DNA of 56,819 nucleotides from Rubripirellula sp. GTDB lineage: Bacteria > Planctomycetota > Planctomycetia > Pirellulales > Pirellulaceae. Below the pieces are notes generated by a model. The model was not told the origin of the DNA. It ran no database searches and saw only the letters and a list, made by a program, of their open reading frames with translations. This document shows, in pieces, positions 8,771 to 18,900 of the stretch (position 1 is its first letter; every line of letters starts with the position of its first letter). Made by a program: the position numbers and the translations under genes. The stretch covers positions 102,524 to 159,342 of the forward strand of contig JAAXJB010000115.1 of the NCBI GenBank assembly GCA_012270065.1, read 5' to 3'.

Positions 8771-10126
8771 ATGGACACCATGCAAAACGTACAAAAAAGA
8801 ACGAATCGCCGCGATGCCCTGAAGGCTGCAGCGGTCGCCACCGGTGCAGTCGCAGCCACTCCCTACTTCAGTTGGTCTGAAAAAGCGTTTGCCAACCAGG
8901 ACAAAAATGATCGGCCGAACATCGGGTGCATTGGTGTCGGAAGTATGGGGTCTGGAGACGCTCGCGGCCACGCGAACTTCGGCAACATTGTCGCTGTCTG
9001 TGATGTGGACGAACGACATGCTTTGCGTGCCAAGAATGACAAGAGGATTGGTGCAGGGAAGGCCGATGCATACGGCGACTACAGAAAAGTGCTGGACCGA
9101 AAAGACATCGACACGGTCAGCATTGTTACGCCGGACCATTGGCACATCAAAATCGCAGTGGAAGCACTGGAAGCGGGGAAGCATGTTTTTGTACAAAAGC
9201 CGCTGACGCTTACTCTGGAGGAAAACCAACTGATTCGGCGTGCGTGCGAAAAACATCCCGAGTTGGCGTTTCTCGTCGGAACCCAACAACGTAGTGACCG
9301 CAATAAATTCATGCGTGCCGTGAACATGGTCCAAAAAGGCCTCCTTGGTAAAATCAAACACGTGACAGTGGGTATCAATGGTTCACCAACCGGCGGTCCG
9401 TTTCCTGTTGCAGATGTACCGAAAGAGCTGGATTGGGAAATGTGGCAGGGGCAGGCTCCTGCAAAAGATTTCAGGGAGAAACGGTGCCATTACCAGTTCC
9501 GCTGGTGGTACGAGTACTCAGGAGGCAAATTCACCGACTGGGGGGCCCATCACGTCGACATCGCGATGTGGGCGTTAGATAAAAACGGTGCCAAGCAGGG
9601 ACCGACATCCATTGATGGAACGAATTGTGAGCACCCGGTTAAATTCGAGAATGGCAATCCAACTGTGGAGGATAGCTACAACACGTCCCACAAGTTCTCA
9701 GTGATTCATACGTTTGATGATGGGATCACCATGGATGTTACCAGTCATGGCGATAACGGCATCACATTCGAGGGCGAGAAAGGGCGTATTTTCGTCAACC
9801 GTGGAAAAATCACCGGTACTCCGATTGAAGAGAATTGGGACAAGGATGCGTACACCAATGACGATGTCAGCAAGCTATACAAAGGGAAACCTCACGAAGG
9901 TCATAAGAACAACTTCTATCGCTGTATCCGCGAAGGTGGCCTGACTGTATCCGACCCGTTCAGTCACATTCAGGCAATGTCAGTCTGCCATTTGAGCGCT
10001 ATCGCGGCGCGTCTCAACCGTAAGTTGACTTGGGATCCCGCGAAGGAAATGATCATTGGTGATGACCAGGCAGCTGCGATGCAGGCCCGGAAGCGCCGCT
10101 CGGGATACGAGATCCTTGAGGTCTAA
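8771..10126 (+). CDS. Tat-exported Gfo/Idh/MocA family NAD(P)-dependent oxidoreductase
   Basis: A 451-residue sugar or inositol dehydrogenase-like protein. The N-terminus is a twin-arginine signal (NRRDALKAAAVATGAVAAT, RR at 13-14), so it is folded in the cytoplasm with its cofactor and exported. The Rossmann dinucleotide motif is GVGSMG at 55-60, followed by the acidic ribose-binding end VCDVDE. The usual EKP motif of the family reads QKP at 142-144, a variant in which the Glu is replaced. The C-terminal alpha/beta domain contains WGAHHVDIAMWAL, providing His and Asp near the active site. The start at 8771 sits just after atcagg; the frame is open to 8699 but those residues are not signal-like. 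A 14-bp perfect hairpin follows the stop. Confidence 0.93.
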   Translation: MDTMQNVQKRTNRRDALKAAAVATGAVAATPYFSWSEKAFANQDKNDRPNIGCIGVGSMGSGDARGHANFGNIVAVCDVDERHALRAKNDKRIGAGKADAYGDYRKVLDRKDIDTVSIVTPDHWHIKIAVEALEAGKHVFVQKPLTLTLEENQLIRRACEKHPELAFLVGTQQRSDRNKFMRAVNMVQKGLLGKIKHVTVGINGSPTGGPFPVADVPKELDWEMWQGQAPAKDFREKRCHYQFRWWYEYSGGKFTDWGAHHVDIAMWALDKNGAKQGPTSIDGTNCEHPVKFENGNPTVEDSYNTSHKFSVIHTFDDGITMDVTSHGDNGITFEGEKGRIFVNRGKITGTPIEENWDKDAYTNDDVSKLYKGKPHEGHKNNFYRCIREGGLTVSDPFSHIQAMSVCHLSAIAARLNRKLTWDPAKEMIIGDDQAAAMQARKRRSGYEILEV

Positions 10127-10145
10127 GAAGTAAACGGCAAGGTAT

Positions 10146-10183
10146 CCCATCACTTTGGTTTCAAATGGGACCAAAGTGATGGG
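10146..10183. repeat. 14-bp perfect inverted repeat after oxidoreductase gene
   Basis: CCCATCACTTTGGT (10146-10159) and its exact complement (10170-10183) flank a 10-base loop, 20 bases after the stop at 10126. An A-run rather than a T-run follows on the plus strand, so it is not a textbook intrinsic terminator. It may act as a factor-dependent terminator or as a 3' stabiliser, possibly for both this gene and the minus-strand gene ending at 10337. Confidence 0.6.
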
Positions 10184-10336
10184 CAAAAAAATGCATCAGA
10201 CATAAAGCAGCTGCCCAAGCTTTCAAATGAGCGCTTATGCAGTCGCGTTAATCTTGTAGATTGCGGTGGTGTGGCATCATCATGACATGATGTCGATCAT
10301 GTCTGCATGCCCCGGTGTTCTGAGTGCAATCCTCAA

Positions 10337-10660
10337 TTACACCTTCTCATCATTCGCATGACCAGTGGATCGCAGGACGCTGGTGAAAAAGAGGATGGGG
10401 CCCAGGACGATCATTGCGATGGAACATGCGCCGACAAAGTAAATCCGTTTAAATACGCGATCAGCGAGTTCACCTGGCTTCACATTAGCCGAAGATGCAT
10501 CGAAAAATTCTGGACCAATGATTTTCGTAAGAGTGGCATCTTCGGGAGACGGTGTCGCAGCGGTGGCCAAACTGTTGAGTTCGGAGTATGCCATCACTGC
10601 GAAAATGAGCAGGGCCACGCCGAGAAAGTCCATCAACAGTCCGAGGATTTTCAATATCAT
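10337..10660 (-). CDS. small two-pass membrane protein, unknown
   Basis: A 107-residue protein with two clear membrane segments: about 3-24 (LKILGLLMDFLGVALLIFAV) and about 75-95 (YFVGACSIAMIVLGPILFF). Between them lies a ~45-residue extracytoplasmic loop (TPSPEDATLTKIIGPEFF). The C-terminus is charged. The family is not recognised. It converges with the oxidoreductase gene; the hairpin at 10146-10183 lies between their 3' ends. The start ATG follows ggagaaaagccatg, an acceptable Shine-Dalgarno arrangement. Confidence 0.8.
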   Translation of the reverse strand: MILKILGLLMDFLGVALLIFAVMAYSELNSLATAATPSPEDATLTKIIGPEFFDASSANVKPGELADRVFKRIYFVGACSIAMIVLGPILFFTSVLRSTGHANDEKV

Positions 10661-11158
10661 GGCTTTTCTCCGTTTAAATTCAGGATAGAGTTCGTTCAGA
10701 TGTGCTTGGTGCCGTTGTTATGGCCAGCAAATAGAGATCCCGCTCGCTCATCGACTGCTGGAGTCTAACCACCAGCACAATCAGCGGATACCTACGTGTT
10801 CACATGAAAAACCACTGTTAAACATCGGGTTTAAAACATTCAATACTGATGAAGTTTGCCGTGGTCGTTGCAATCCTCTGGTGAATGTGGCTGAAATTGA
10901 GCCACAGTGAGGCGCGCGTTCCCCGAAACTAGTGACGGAATCATACCGGAGCAACGTTTTCGTTGGGGTGGCTTGCAGGAAGACGTAAAATTGGCGATTT
11001 GCGGTAGGTTTTCACGGAGAATTCAATGCATTTCTTCGTTGGTTGTGAACCGCCTGACTGGCAGCATCCACTCGGTTTAAAATGTTTTTCCAGGAGACAT
11101 CCGACACGGTGCGTACTTCGTTCTGTGATTTTAACCTGATTTCTGCCATGGAGCCGAG
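10661..11158. other. intergenic between divergent genes, nothing recognised
   Basis: About 500 bases between the minus-strand membrane protein and the plus-strand propeller protein. No gene seen. It must hold promoters in both directions, and GGAG lies five bases before the ATG at 11159. Confidence 0.45.
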
Positions 11159-14100
11159 ATGCGTTTGTTTTCTCTATTCTTTCCAATTCGCCCACAGATC
11201 TACGCATCGACGGTGAAGATTATTGGCGTTCTTCTGGTCGGTGCATATCGTGCAGACTGGCCTGAGCACCGCGGAAACCTGCAGCGCACCGGATTTGTAG
11301 CTCAACCGTTAAATGTCTCGCATTGGGAACCTTTGTGGCGTTTCGATGAGCTCACCGCACCGAAACCGGCTTGGCCAGAAGCCGCCCGAAACAGCCTTTG
11401 GCAAAAACTCGATGATATCAAGGCCCGCGTCACAGACGACCAGGCAGACGTTGCACTTATCGTTTCTGATAACGGTGGAAATGACCACGTCTTGCTCACA
11501 TCATCAGCAAATGATTGCCTGATCTCAGTGAATCCGTTCACCGGCGTGAAACAGTGGGTACATTTCGCCAACGCTCCGATCCGTTACGCACCGTCCGTTG
11601 CTAACGGGGTCGCGTATCTTGGGGCCGATGATGGTCTGGTACGTGCGGTTGATGTATCCAATGGACGGACCCTATGGCAAACACGCATTGGCCCTGACAT
11701 GCCTTGGGTCATCGGCAACAGTCGTATGGTGAGTTCGCACCCGATCAGAACGTCAGTCCTGTTTCGGGATGGTTATGTCTACGCAACAGCTGGGCTGTTT
11801 CCGAGTCAGGGTGTCTATGCAGTTTGTCTTGATTCAAAAACCGGTCAGGTCGTCTGGCGGCGTCAAATCAAACAGTCTCCGCAGGGCTATCTACTCGCTG
11901 ATGACGATAATCTGCATGTTCCTACCGGTCGCGGGGAACCGTTTGTATTGAAGCAATCGGATGGCAGATTCATTGCCAAGGTTGCTTCGCCGGGGGGAAG
12001 CTTCTGCATTCTGACACCGCAAGCAGTTTTTTCCGGACCAGGTAACACAGGTTCGATTGAAGGGAAGGCAGATGAACCAAACGCAAAAATGCTTTCATTT
12101 CCCGGGAAGACCTTCGCTTACGGCGATGGAAACGTCTGGAGTGCCGATGGGGAAACACTGGTGTGCCATCGACTGTTTGCAGCCGAAAAAGGTGAACCAG
12201 AGAAAGTCTGGTCAATCAGTTGCAGGCTTGCCTCTGCCTTGAGCGTTTCGGGGGTTGGTAACGATAAGATCTTGTTCGTCAGTGGTGGTCGACAAATCAA
12301 CTACTATTCTGCAACGACGGGGGCACTCCGAGGAACTCTTCAGCTTCCGTCTTCCGCAGGAGAAGTCAAATACCTTGCCGTCAGTCCTGTTGAGGGTGGT
12401 AAATCTGCGATTCTTGTGGGAACAACTCTTCAGGGCGAAGTATTCGCGTGGCGAGATAGTTCTGAGCTGTCCAGCCGAAATTGGCCGGAACCAAAATCAG
12501 TCACAGAAACAGACGTGCCAGATGTTTTGAAGAGCGTTGATCGACTTCATACGGTGTTGAAAGAAAAGCTGAGATCACCACGAGGTTGGGCTTTAGTGAT
12601 TTCGGACGACGATGGCGCATTGGTGAAATCTGTTTTGTCCGGATCAGACCTGCGGATCATGTCCGTGGTAGATGATGCTGCGACCGCAGCGAAATTACGA
12701 TCAAGGTTCATGAACGAGGGTCTTTATGGTCACCGGGTTACTGTTTGGAACCAGAAAGCGAGCGACCGCCTGCCGTTTTCCAAAGGAGTCTTCAATGCAG
12801 TGATTGCTTCGTCTGAAACCTCCTATTCAACAGAACGGCTGCTGGAAATGGCAACCCCCGGCGCAGGTTTTGTATGGCGGGTCGGTAGCAGTAACCCTGT
12901 GGCAGCAAGTGACAATGCGGGCGTGGGAGTCTGGCGGCATCAATATGCCAACCCCGCGAACACTTCGGCTACTACAGACAGTGTCGTTGGTAATGCTGGC
13001 GGTTTCAGGCTGTTGTGGTTTGGTGGGGTTGGTCCTAGCCGTATGCCGGATCGACATCTGCGTGGGCCAGCACCCTTGGCAGCAGGCAATGCCTTTGTTG
13101 TCCAAGGCGATGGATGCCTCATTGGAATCGACCCCGCCAACGGGACTGAACGCTGGCATTTGGACTTGCCACCATCATCCATGCGTTATGTCATACCTTA
13201 TGACGCTGGCTACGCTTGCCTGAGTGAAACCGGCAGTGACTTGCTGGTTGCAGCCGGAAAGGAATTGTGGAGTATCGATCCGTACACAGGTCGCATCATT
13301 CGTCGGACGGATGCGGATCAAGTCAATCATGTTTGGGGTTATGTCGCGGAGTCAAAGGGTGCTGTGTTTGCTACGCTCATGAAAGCTTCCGCAGCTCGAA
13401 CGGCAACCGACAAGGAAACACGCTACTCATACGTGGAGCTGGATTACAAATCCAAAAGACCACTGGTGACGAGCCGGGAATTACGAAAACTAACTATATC
13501 TGGTTCAGAAACCTGGTCTTACCAGCCAGATGGGGTCATCGTTAATGGCAGCATTGCGATAGACGAAAATCGTGTCGTTTTTCTTGAAGCAAGATCGCCT
13601 GCCTGCGTGATGCACGAAACGGATCGCATTGGCCTGTCAGAAATCATGAAGGATGGTCACCTCGTTTGTCTCTCATCCGAATCTGGGAAAAAACTCTGGG
13701 ACGTTTCACTGGACTGGCAACGTGCAGAAAATATCTTTTTTGCACAGATGGCCGGTGACACAGTCATTCTGACCACATCTGCGAGTCATGATGAGAAAGC
13801 CACCTATCTCATACGCACCATCGATGCAAACACCGGCGAATTGTTTTGGGAAGCGGAACATCAGCACATCAAGAAGGGCTTGTACCACGGGGAACAGGTT
13901 CATCATCCTGTAACACTTCAAACTGTTGCTGGGCGCAGGATCCTTGTTGCAGAACCGTTTCTTTATGATCTGGAAACTGGCGAGAGAACCGGGCCCCACG
14001 GAAAATCAGCCGAGTGGTCGCTGAAGCGTCCGGGACACAGTTGTGGAACCTTATCGGGCGCGGGAAGCTGTCTCTTCTTTCGAGCCGGGAACCCGACGGT

Positions 14101-14941
14101 GCTGAATCTGGAGTCTGGACGGTTCACAGCCCTTGCGCCAACAAGAACGGGTTGCTGGATCAATATGATTCCTGCGGGCGGGCGGTTATTGATACCAGAG
14201 GGTAGCGCGAGTTGTGTATGCAACTATTCATTGCAGACGTCCATGGCATTTGTACCAGTTTCTGAAGACTTGCAAGATACCGAAGTTCCATTTTTACCAG
14301 ATGTTTATCCCGCTGTTGCCGCCCCACAGGCAACGCCTTTGTATCAGTGGGTTTTTGATTCGGACTCGATAAACGGGCAGACAATTGTGCCCACAAAAGG
14401 CGATGTCAAACTGCAAACTTTTAAAGAAGTTCAGATTGATTCCAACGGTATAAAGCTTGATGGCACTCAATGGATGTCGAATGTGCTCGCTTATCCAAGG
14501 CTACCGGATATGCCCGAAACAATAAGCCTCGAAACCCACGTTGTTATTGAATCAGCTCCCGAGTGGGCAGGAATTGTGGGAGCCGTACAAGACAACGGCA
14601 GTTACGAACGTGGGTGCATGCTCGGTATTCACAACGGAAAACTATTCTTTTCACTTGCTGGATCTCAGACTGGAAAGCTTACCTATTTGCATGCCCCAAC
14701 ACCTTTTGAAACAGATCAGATGCTGCATGTTAAGGGGACGTACGATGGGCGCATGATGAAGCTATATGTCAACGGGAAACTGGTTGCCCAAAGCTCGGAG
14801 CAACGCGGGGGGCTCTACATCGACAAGAACAGCTGGCTTACCGTTGGTGCATACAAAGACAAGGACGAGTTTTACCGCTTCCGGGGACAGATAAAATCGG
14901 TAACGATACACGAGGGTGTTAAAAACGTGTCACCGGACTAG
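11159..14941 (+). CDS. secreted PQQ-type beta-propeller protein with embedded methyltransferase-like segment and C-terminal LamG domain
   Basis: A 1260-residue exported protein. Residues 1-31 are a signal peptide. Propeller blades with the usual Gly-x-x-x-W signature run from about 70 to 450 (for example LDSKTGQVVWRRQI). Residues ~473-575 break the pattern and read like a degenerate class I methyltransferase fold: a first strand (GWALVISDDDG), a second strand ending in acid (DLRIMSVVDD), and a late strand after PFSKGVFNAVIASS. Propeller blades resume from ~590 with WFGGVGPSRMPDRHLRGPAPL. Residues ~1062-1255 form a LamG/concanavalin-type jelly roll ending with IKSVTIHEG. The catalytic or binding role is unknown; glycan or surface binding is plausible from LamG. 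GGAG precedes the ATG by five bases. Confidence 0.9.
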   Translation: MRLFSLFFPIRPQIYASTVKIIGVLLVGAYRADWPEHRGNLQRTGFVAQPLNVSHWEPLWRFDELTAPKPAWPEAARNSLWQKLDDIKARVTDDQADVALIVSDNGGNDHVLLTSSANDCLISVNPFTGVKQWVHFANAPIRYAPSVANGVAYLGADDGLVRAVDVSNGRTLWQTRIGPDMPWVIGNSRMVSSHPIRTSVLFRDGYVYATAGLFPSQGVYAVCLDSKTGQVVWRRQIKQSPQGYLLADDDNLHVPTGRGEPFVLKQSDGRFIAKVASPGGSFCILTPQAVFSGPGNTGSIEGKADEPNAKMLSFPGKTFAYGDGNVWSADGETLVCHRLFAAEKGEPEKVWSISCRLASALSVSGVGNDKILFVSGGRQINYYSATTGALRGTLQLPSSAGEVKYLAVSPVEGGKSAILVGTTLQGEVFAWRDSSELSSRNWPEPKSVTETDVPDVLKSVDRLHTVLKEKLRSPRGWALVISDDDGALVKSVLSGSDLRIMSVVDDAATAAKLRSRFMNEGLYGHRVTVWNQKASDRLPFSKGVFNAVIASSETSYSTERLLEMATPGAGFVWRVGSSNPVAASDNAGVGVWRHQYANPANTSATTDSVVGNAGGFRLLWFGGVGPSRMPDRHLRGPAPLAAGNAFVVQGDGCLIGIDPANGTERWHLDLPPSSMRYVIPYDAGYACLSETGSDLLVAAGKELWSIDPYTGRIIRRTDADQVNHVWGYVAESKGAVFATLMKASAARTATDKETRYSYVELDYKSKRPLVTSRELRKLTISGSETWSYQPDGVIVNGSIAIDENRVVFLEARSPACVMHETDRIGLSEIMKDGHLVCLSSESGKKLWDVSLDWQRAENIFFAQMAGDTVILTTSASHDEKATYLIRTIDANTGELFWEAEHQHIKKGLYHGEQVHHPVTLQTVAGRRILVAEPFLYDLETGERTGPHGKSAEWSLKRPGHSCGTLSGAGSCLFFRAGNPTVLNLESGRFTALAPTRTGCWINMIPAGGRLLIPEGSASCVCNYSLQTSMAFVPVSEDLQDTEVPFLPDVYPAVAAPQATPLYQWVFDSDSINGQTIVPTKGDVKLQTFKEVQIDSNGIKLDGTQWMSNVLAYPRLPDMPETISLETHVVIESAPEWAGIVGAVQDNGSYERGCMLGIHNGKLFFSLAGSQTGKLTYLHAPTPFETDQMLHVKGTYDGRMMKLYVNGKLVAQSSEQRGGLYIDKNSWLTVGAYKDKDEFYRFRGQIKSVTIHEGVKNVSPD

Positions 14942-15267
14942 GTCGCTTTGTAGGTGGTATGATCACAAGACGTTCATCCTTATTGGGAGAACAGACTGTC
15001 TGTTCAAGCCGATATTGATCAACCATCAATGATTCGTCATTGACGATGCGATCGTCCTGTTTGAGATGAAACCGTTGTAATTGATGCGTAACGCGTGACC
15101 GGGAGGCGTTTGGTTTGGCGTGCCGTAGTACTCAACTCTCATATTCAATATAGTGAACAGAACACCAACGATATCGGCTGGCAATTATCTGGTTCATGTC
15201 AGCTGACGAGTCGCGACGATTAACATGCTTCGTCCAATTCTGTCGACAAATTCAACTGAGAAATAAG
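14942..15267. other. intergenic with a 17-bp palindrome
   Basis: About 325 bases without a gene. It contains GAACAGAC-T-GTCTGTTC at 14989-15005, a perfect palindrome with one central base, 48 bases past the propeller-protein stop and about 260 bases before the next start. It could be an operator or a small RNA hairpin. Confidence 0.45.
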
Positions 15268-15645
15268 ATGACCAAAGTAGCTTTCCTTTTCGGTGCATTA
15301 TTGATTACCAACGGCCTGGTTGGATTTTTCCTTAGTGAAACAACAAGCGTGACTGCTCTCATTCCTGCGATCTTTGGTGGTATCATCTTCCTATGCGGTT
15401 TGGTATCGGCGGTAAAAGAAAGCTTGGCAAAGCACTTCATGCACGTGTCTGCTGCGATTGGTTTGCTTGGAGCGTTAGCTGCTGGTGGTCGTCTTGCATC
15501 TACGTTGGGAGCGGACGATCCGAATCGATTTGTACAGGCGAACCTGGGAGCGATGGCTCTGCTATGCACGGGCTATGTTGTCGCCTGCTTTCAGTCGTTT
15601 CGCGCTGCTGGAAAAGCGAGACGCGAGGCTGCTGGGAAAGAGTGA
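15268..15645 (+). CDS. small four-pass membrane protein, unknown
   Basis: A 125-residue hydrophobic protein. Four membrane segments are visible at about 4-22 (VAFLFGALLITNGLVGFFL), 28-48 (VTALIPAIFGGIIFLCGLV), 58-76 and 92-110, and a basic C-terminus (AGKARREAAGKE) should face the cytoplasm. The start is placed at the ATG preceded by gagaaataag; the frame is open to 15196, but those 24 residues are polar and not membrane-like. The family is not recognised. It lies between two large secreted-protein genes on the same strand, with 324 bases to the next. Confidence 0.78.
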   Translation: MTKVAFLFGALLITNGLVGFFLSETTSVTALIPAIFGGIIFLCGLVSAVKESLAKHFMHVSAAIGLLGALAAGGRLASTLGADDPNRFVQANLGAMALLCTGYVVACFQSFRAAGKARREAAGKE

Positions 15646-15969
15646 ATTCGATATTGACTATCAGAACCAGGCGTTCAGTGGGAAACCACATTCTAGCATT
15701 GATGATGGGCGCAACGACTTGCCGACAAACCGATCAGATATTACTGATCCAACATTGAAACGCCTCAAAAACCGACTTGGTTTGGAGAGAAAATCGCCTG
15801 TCAATGGATGGGGGTGTTAAGCTGTATCCTGAGAGCAACGATTGTTCCGGGACAAAATAGCAGACCGATTGAATCTCTGTGCATCTGCGGTGGCATCATG
15901 GTAACGCCTCTGGGTTGACTCAAGGGACAAGGTCACTTTGATAATGCATCGACGATACCAAGACAGCGT
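15646..15969. other. intergenic, nothing recognised
   Basis: About 320 bases between the four-pass membrane protein and the ASPIC/UnbV lipoprotein. Overlapping open frames here look like read-through of the preceding gene in other frames and have no supporting features. Confidence 0.4.
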
Positions 15970-18900
15970 ATGGCAGTCATGAGCAACTTTGGAATTCTTC
16001 AACGGGATCTATGGGCAACCATTTTGGTTGGATGCTTCTCAGGGTTGCTTTTGTTCACGGGTTGCGACGCAACCACGGAATCGGAGCAGGTTGATCATCA
16101 AGCAGTTCGATCCGAAACGCGATTGGACAGCATTGGCGACGATTCGACACAACCATCGCATGGTCCCGGTCAAACGGCGTCATCGTCCGCGATGAAAACC
16201 CAACTGCTCAACGATGCACACCAACTGTCGGTCAATGGAAATCCTGCCGAAGCCGTCAAGATCCTGACCGAACTGCTTCTGAAGGACGAGTCAGATGTCG
16301 AGGTGATATTTCATCTGGCAAATGCAACGGCGGCAACCGGAAAACTGTCTGACGCTGTATTGATTCTTGACAATGTCCCTCAAGAGCATCCGCAGGCCGG
16401 TTTACCTGCGTTAGGTCAATCTGCGGCATGGTGTGTTGAATTGGAAAGATATAGCGAAGCTGAAAAACGCTATCGAACTCTTCTCTCGTTCGTACCCGAT
16501 GCTGCTCCTGCTCTGCGGCAACTCGCTCATCTATTAAATCGGCAAGGCCGACGTCATGAAGCCGCGGATTTGATCAGGCGTTTGTGTCTTCAGGGAAATG
16601 TGCGACAGGACGAATTGCATGCGTTGATGTCGCTCAGCAACGCCATGCACGACGAAATACCGCAGGACCCGGGGCTGCCCCGCAACGACAGAGGATACTG
16701 GCCAATTGGTAATTCTGGGGTTGCCCGTAAGAAATTTGAAGAACAAAAATACGCGGAAGTTGTCGAGTTGTTGCGACCTGTTGTGACCGATGCGACCGTT
16801 CAGCCCGCGGTATTTTCCTTTTTTGGTAGAGCAGCAGCAGAGGCCCAGGATCAGCATTCATTTCGATGGTGGTTGAACCGGACAACGCCGGAATTGGAGC
16901 AGTTCTCTGAATATTGGGCGGCGTTGGGCACCGATCTCGTGATGCAAGGCAGATTTGAAGAGGCGATCAGAGCCTTGGCAGAAGCCGTGAGTCGAGATCC
17001 CACTGACATGAGATCGCTCAGCAGGCTCAGGCAATCGCTACTCGCACTCGGTGATTTTGACTCGGCTCAACAATTTGCTGACCGTTGGACCCAGGTCCGA
17101 GACTGTTTGAATGACAACAATGCCGTCGCCAGTGAAAACCCTCCCAATCCTGATGCGCTTGAAAAACTGATTGATCGATTACAGGCCCTTGGTCGTCCAC
17201 TTGAAGCGATTCTTTGGCAGGCGATCCAACAGCATTATCGCCAGGCTAGCCCCGCGGAGAAGAACAGACTAAATGCTGCGCGACAGAATCTGGTGTCAAA
17301 CGGAACAGCATTTCCAGAGCGGATCAACAACGTTTGTGGCTTGAATTACCGCGATTATCCTCTGCCAAAGATGGAACGGACATCGGTGCCAGAGATCGCA
17401 ACTGGTGAGAACACTTCTCGCTCCAGCGGAATCAATGGCGCTTTCAGGAATGTCGCGCCGGAAATACAGCTGAAGCATTCATTTTCGGTGGCAAGTCAAC
17501 CTCAACGTTATGGATATGCAATTCATCAGATGTTAGGGGGCGGGGTTGCGGTTCTTGACGTGAACAAGGATGGTCAGCCCGATTTATTTTTCGCACAGGG
17601 CAAATGTGACGCACCAGACTTCAAAAACGGGCATTCAAATCAGCTCTTCCTGCAGAGTGAATCATTTTGTGTTGACACCACATTCGCTGCTGGTCTGCGC
17701 TCGTCTGGTTACACGATGGCAGTTTCTGCAGGCGACTGGAATCAGGATGGCTTTTCGGACTTGGTTGTCCGGAGTGTGCTCAGCGATGATCTTTATTTGA
17801 ATCAGGGCGACGGGACATTCCGCCGGGTTCAGATTGCGAATAATCGATCATCAAATCACGTACCCGCCTCGGTTGCGATAGCCGATGTTACCGGCGATCA
17901 GCTGCCCGATATGTTCTTGGCTAATTACATCGATGATCCGCGGCGTTACCTGACGCCACCGACGGATGAATCAGGACGCCCTCTTCAGCCGATCTTGCCG
18001 AGCAAGTTCAACCCTGCCAAAAACATGCTCGCTCAGGGAGATGGAAATGGCGGCTTTGATCTCATTGAATTCAGCCAGGATCAACGGGAGGCCGCGACTT
18101 CGCTTGGGGTGGTGATCACTGATTTTGATGGCGTCGCGGGTAATGAGATATTTGTTGGCAACGACATGAAGCCCAACCAGCTTTGGAAATTCGGTGAGAC
18201 GTCCGGATGGCAGGACATTGCAGCCATTAAAGGATGTGCTTTCAGTTTTACCGGCGCGTCCACGGCTTCGATGGGCATTGCTGCGGGGGACCTGACAAAC
18301 AATGGAGCACTTGATCTCCACATAACGAATTACCAGAACGAATGTGCAAGTCTCTTTTTAAGTAACCAGGAAATGTTTACAGATCGACACCTTGGTTTTA
18401 AGATCGCTGAAGAAAGCGCTCGTGTACTGGGCTTTGGGAGTCAGACTATTGATTATGACAATGATGGCTTCCGGGATCTTGTCGTGACCAACGGACATAT
18501 TGACGATGCGATCGAGAACACAGGTGGGTTTAAGCAACCAGCTCAATTGTTCATTAACGCGGGCAATGAGTTCAGATTGGGATCGATCACGGATGCTTCC
18601 GGTTACTGGGAATCTGGGCATCTGGGGCGTGCATTGGCGACACTTGATTATGATTCAAATGGGCTGCTCGATTTCGTGGTGACACATATCGAGGAACCAA
18701 CGGCCTTGCTGCTCAACAAAACAGAAACAGGCAATCATTGGATGCAATTGCAGTTGACCGGTACGGATTCCGAGCGAGACGCGATTGGGGCTCGCATCGA
18801 TATCACGATAGGAAACCAGAAATACACAGACTGGGTAAAAGCTGGCGACGGATATTTCTGCAGCAATGAGAAGATTGCCTGCTTCGGTCTCGGCCCAGCA

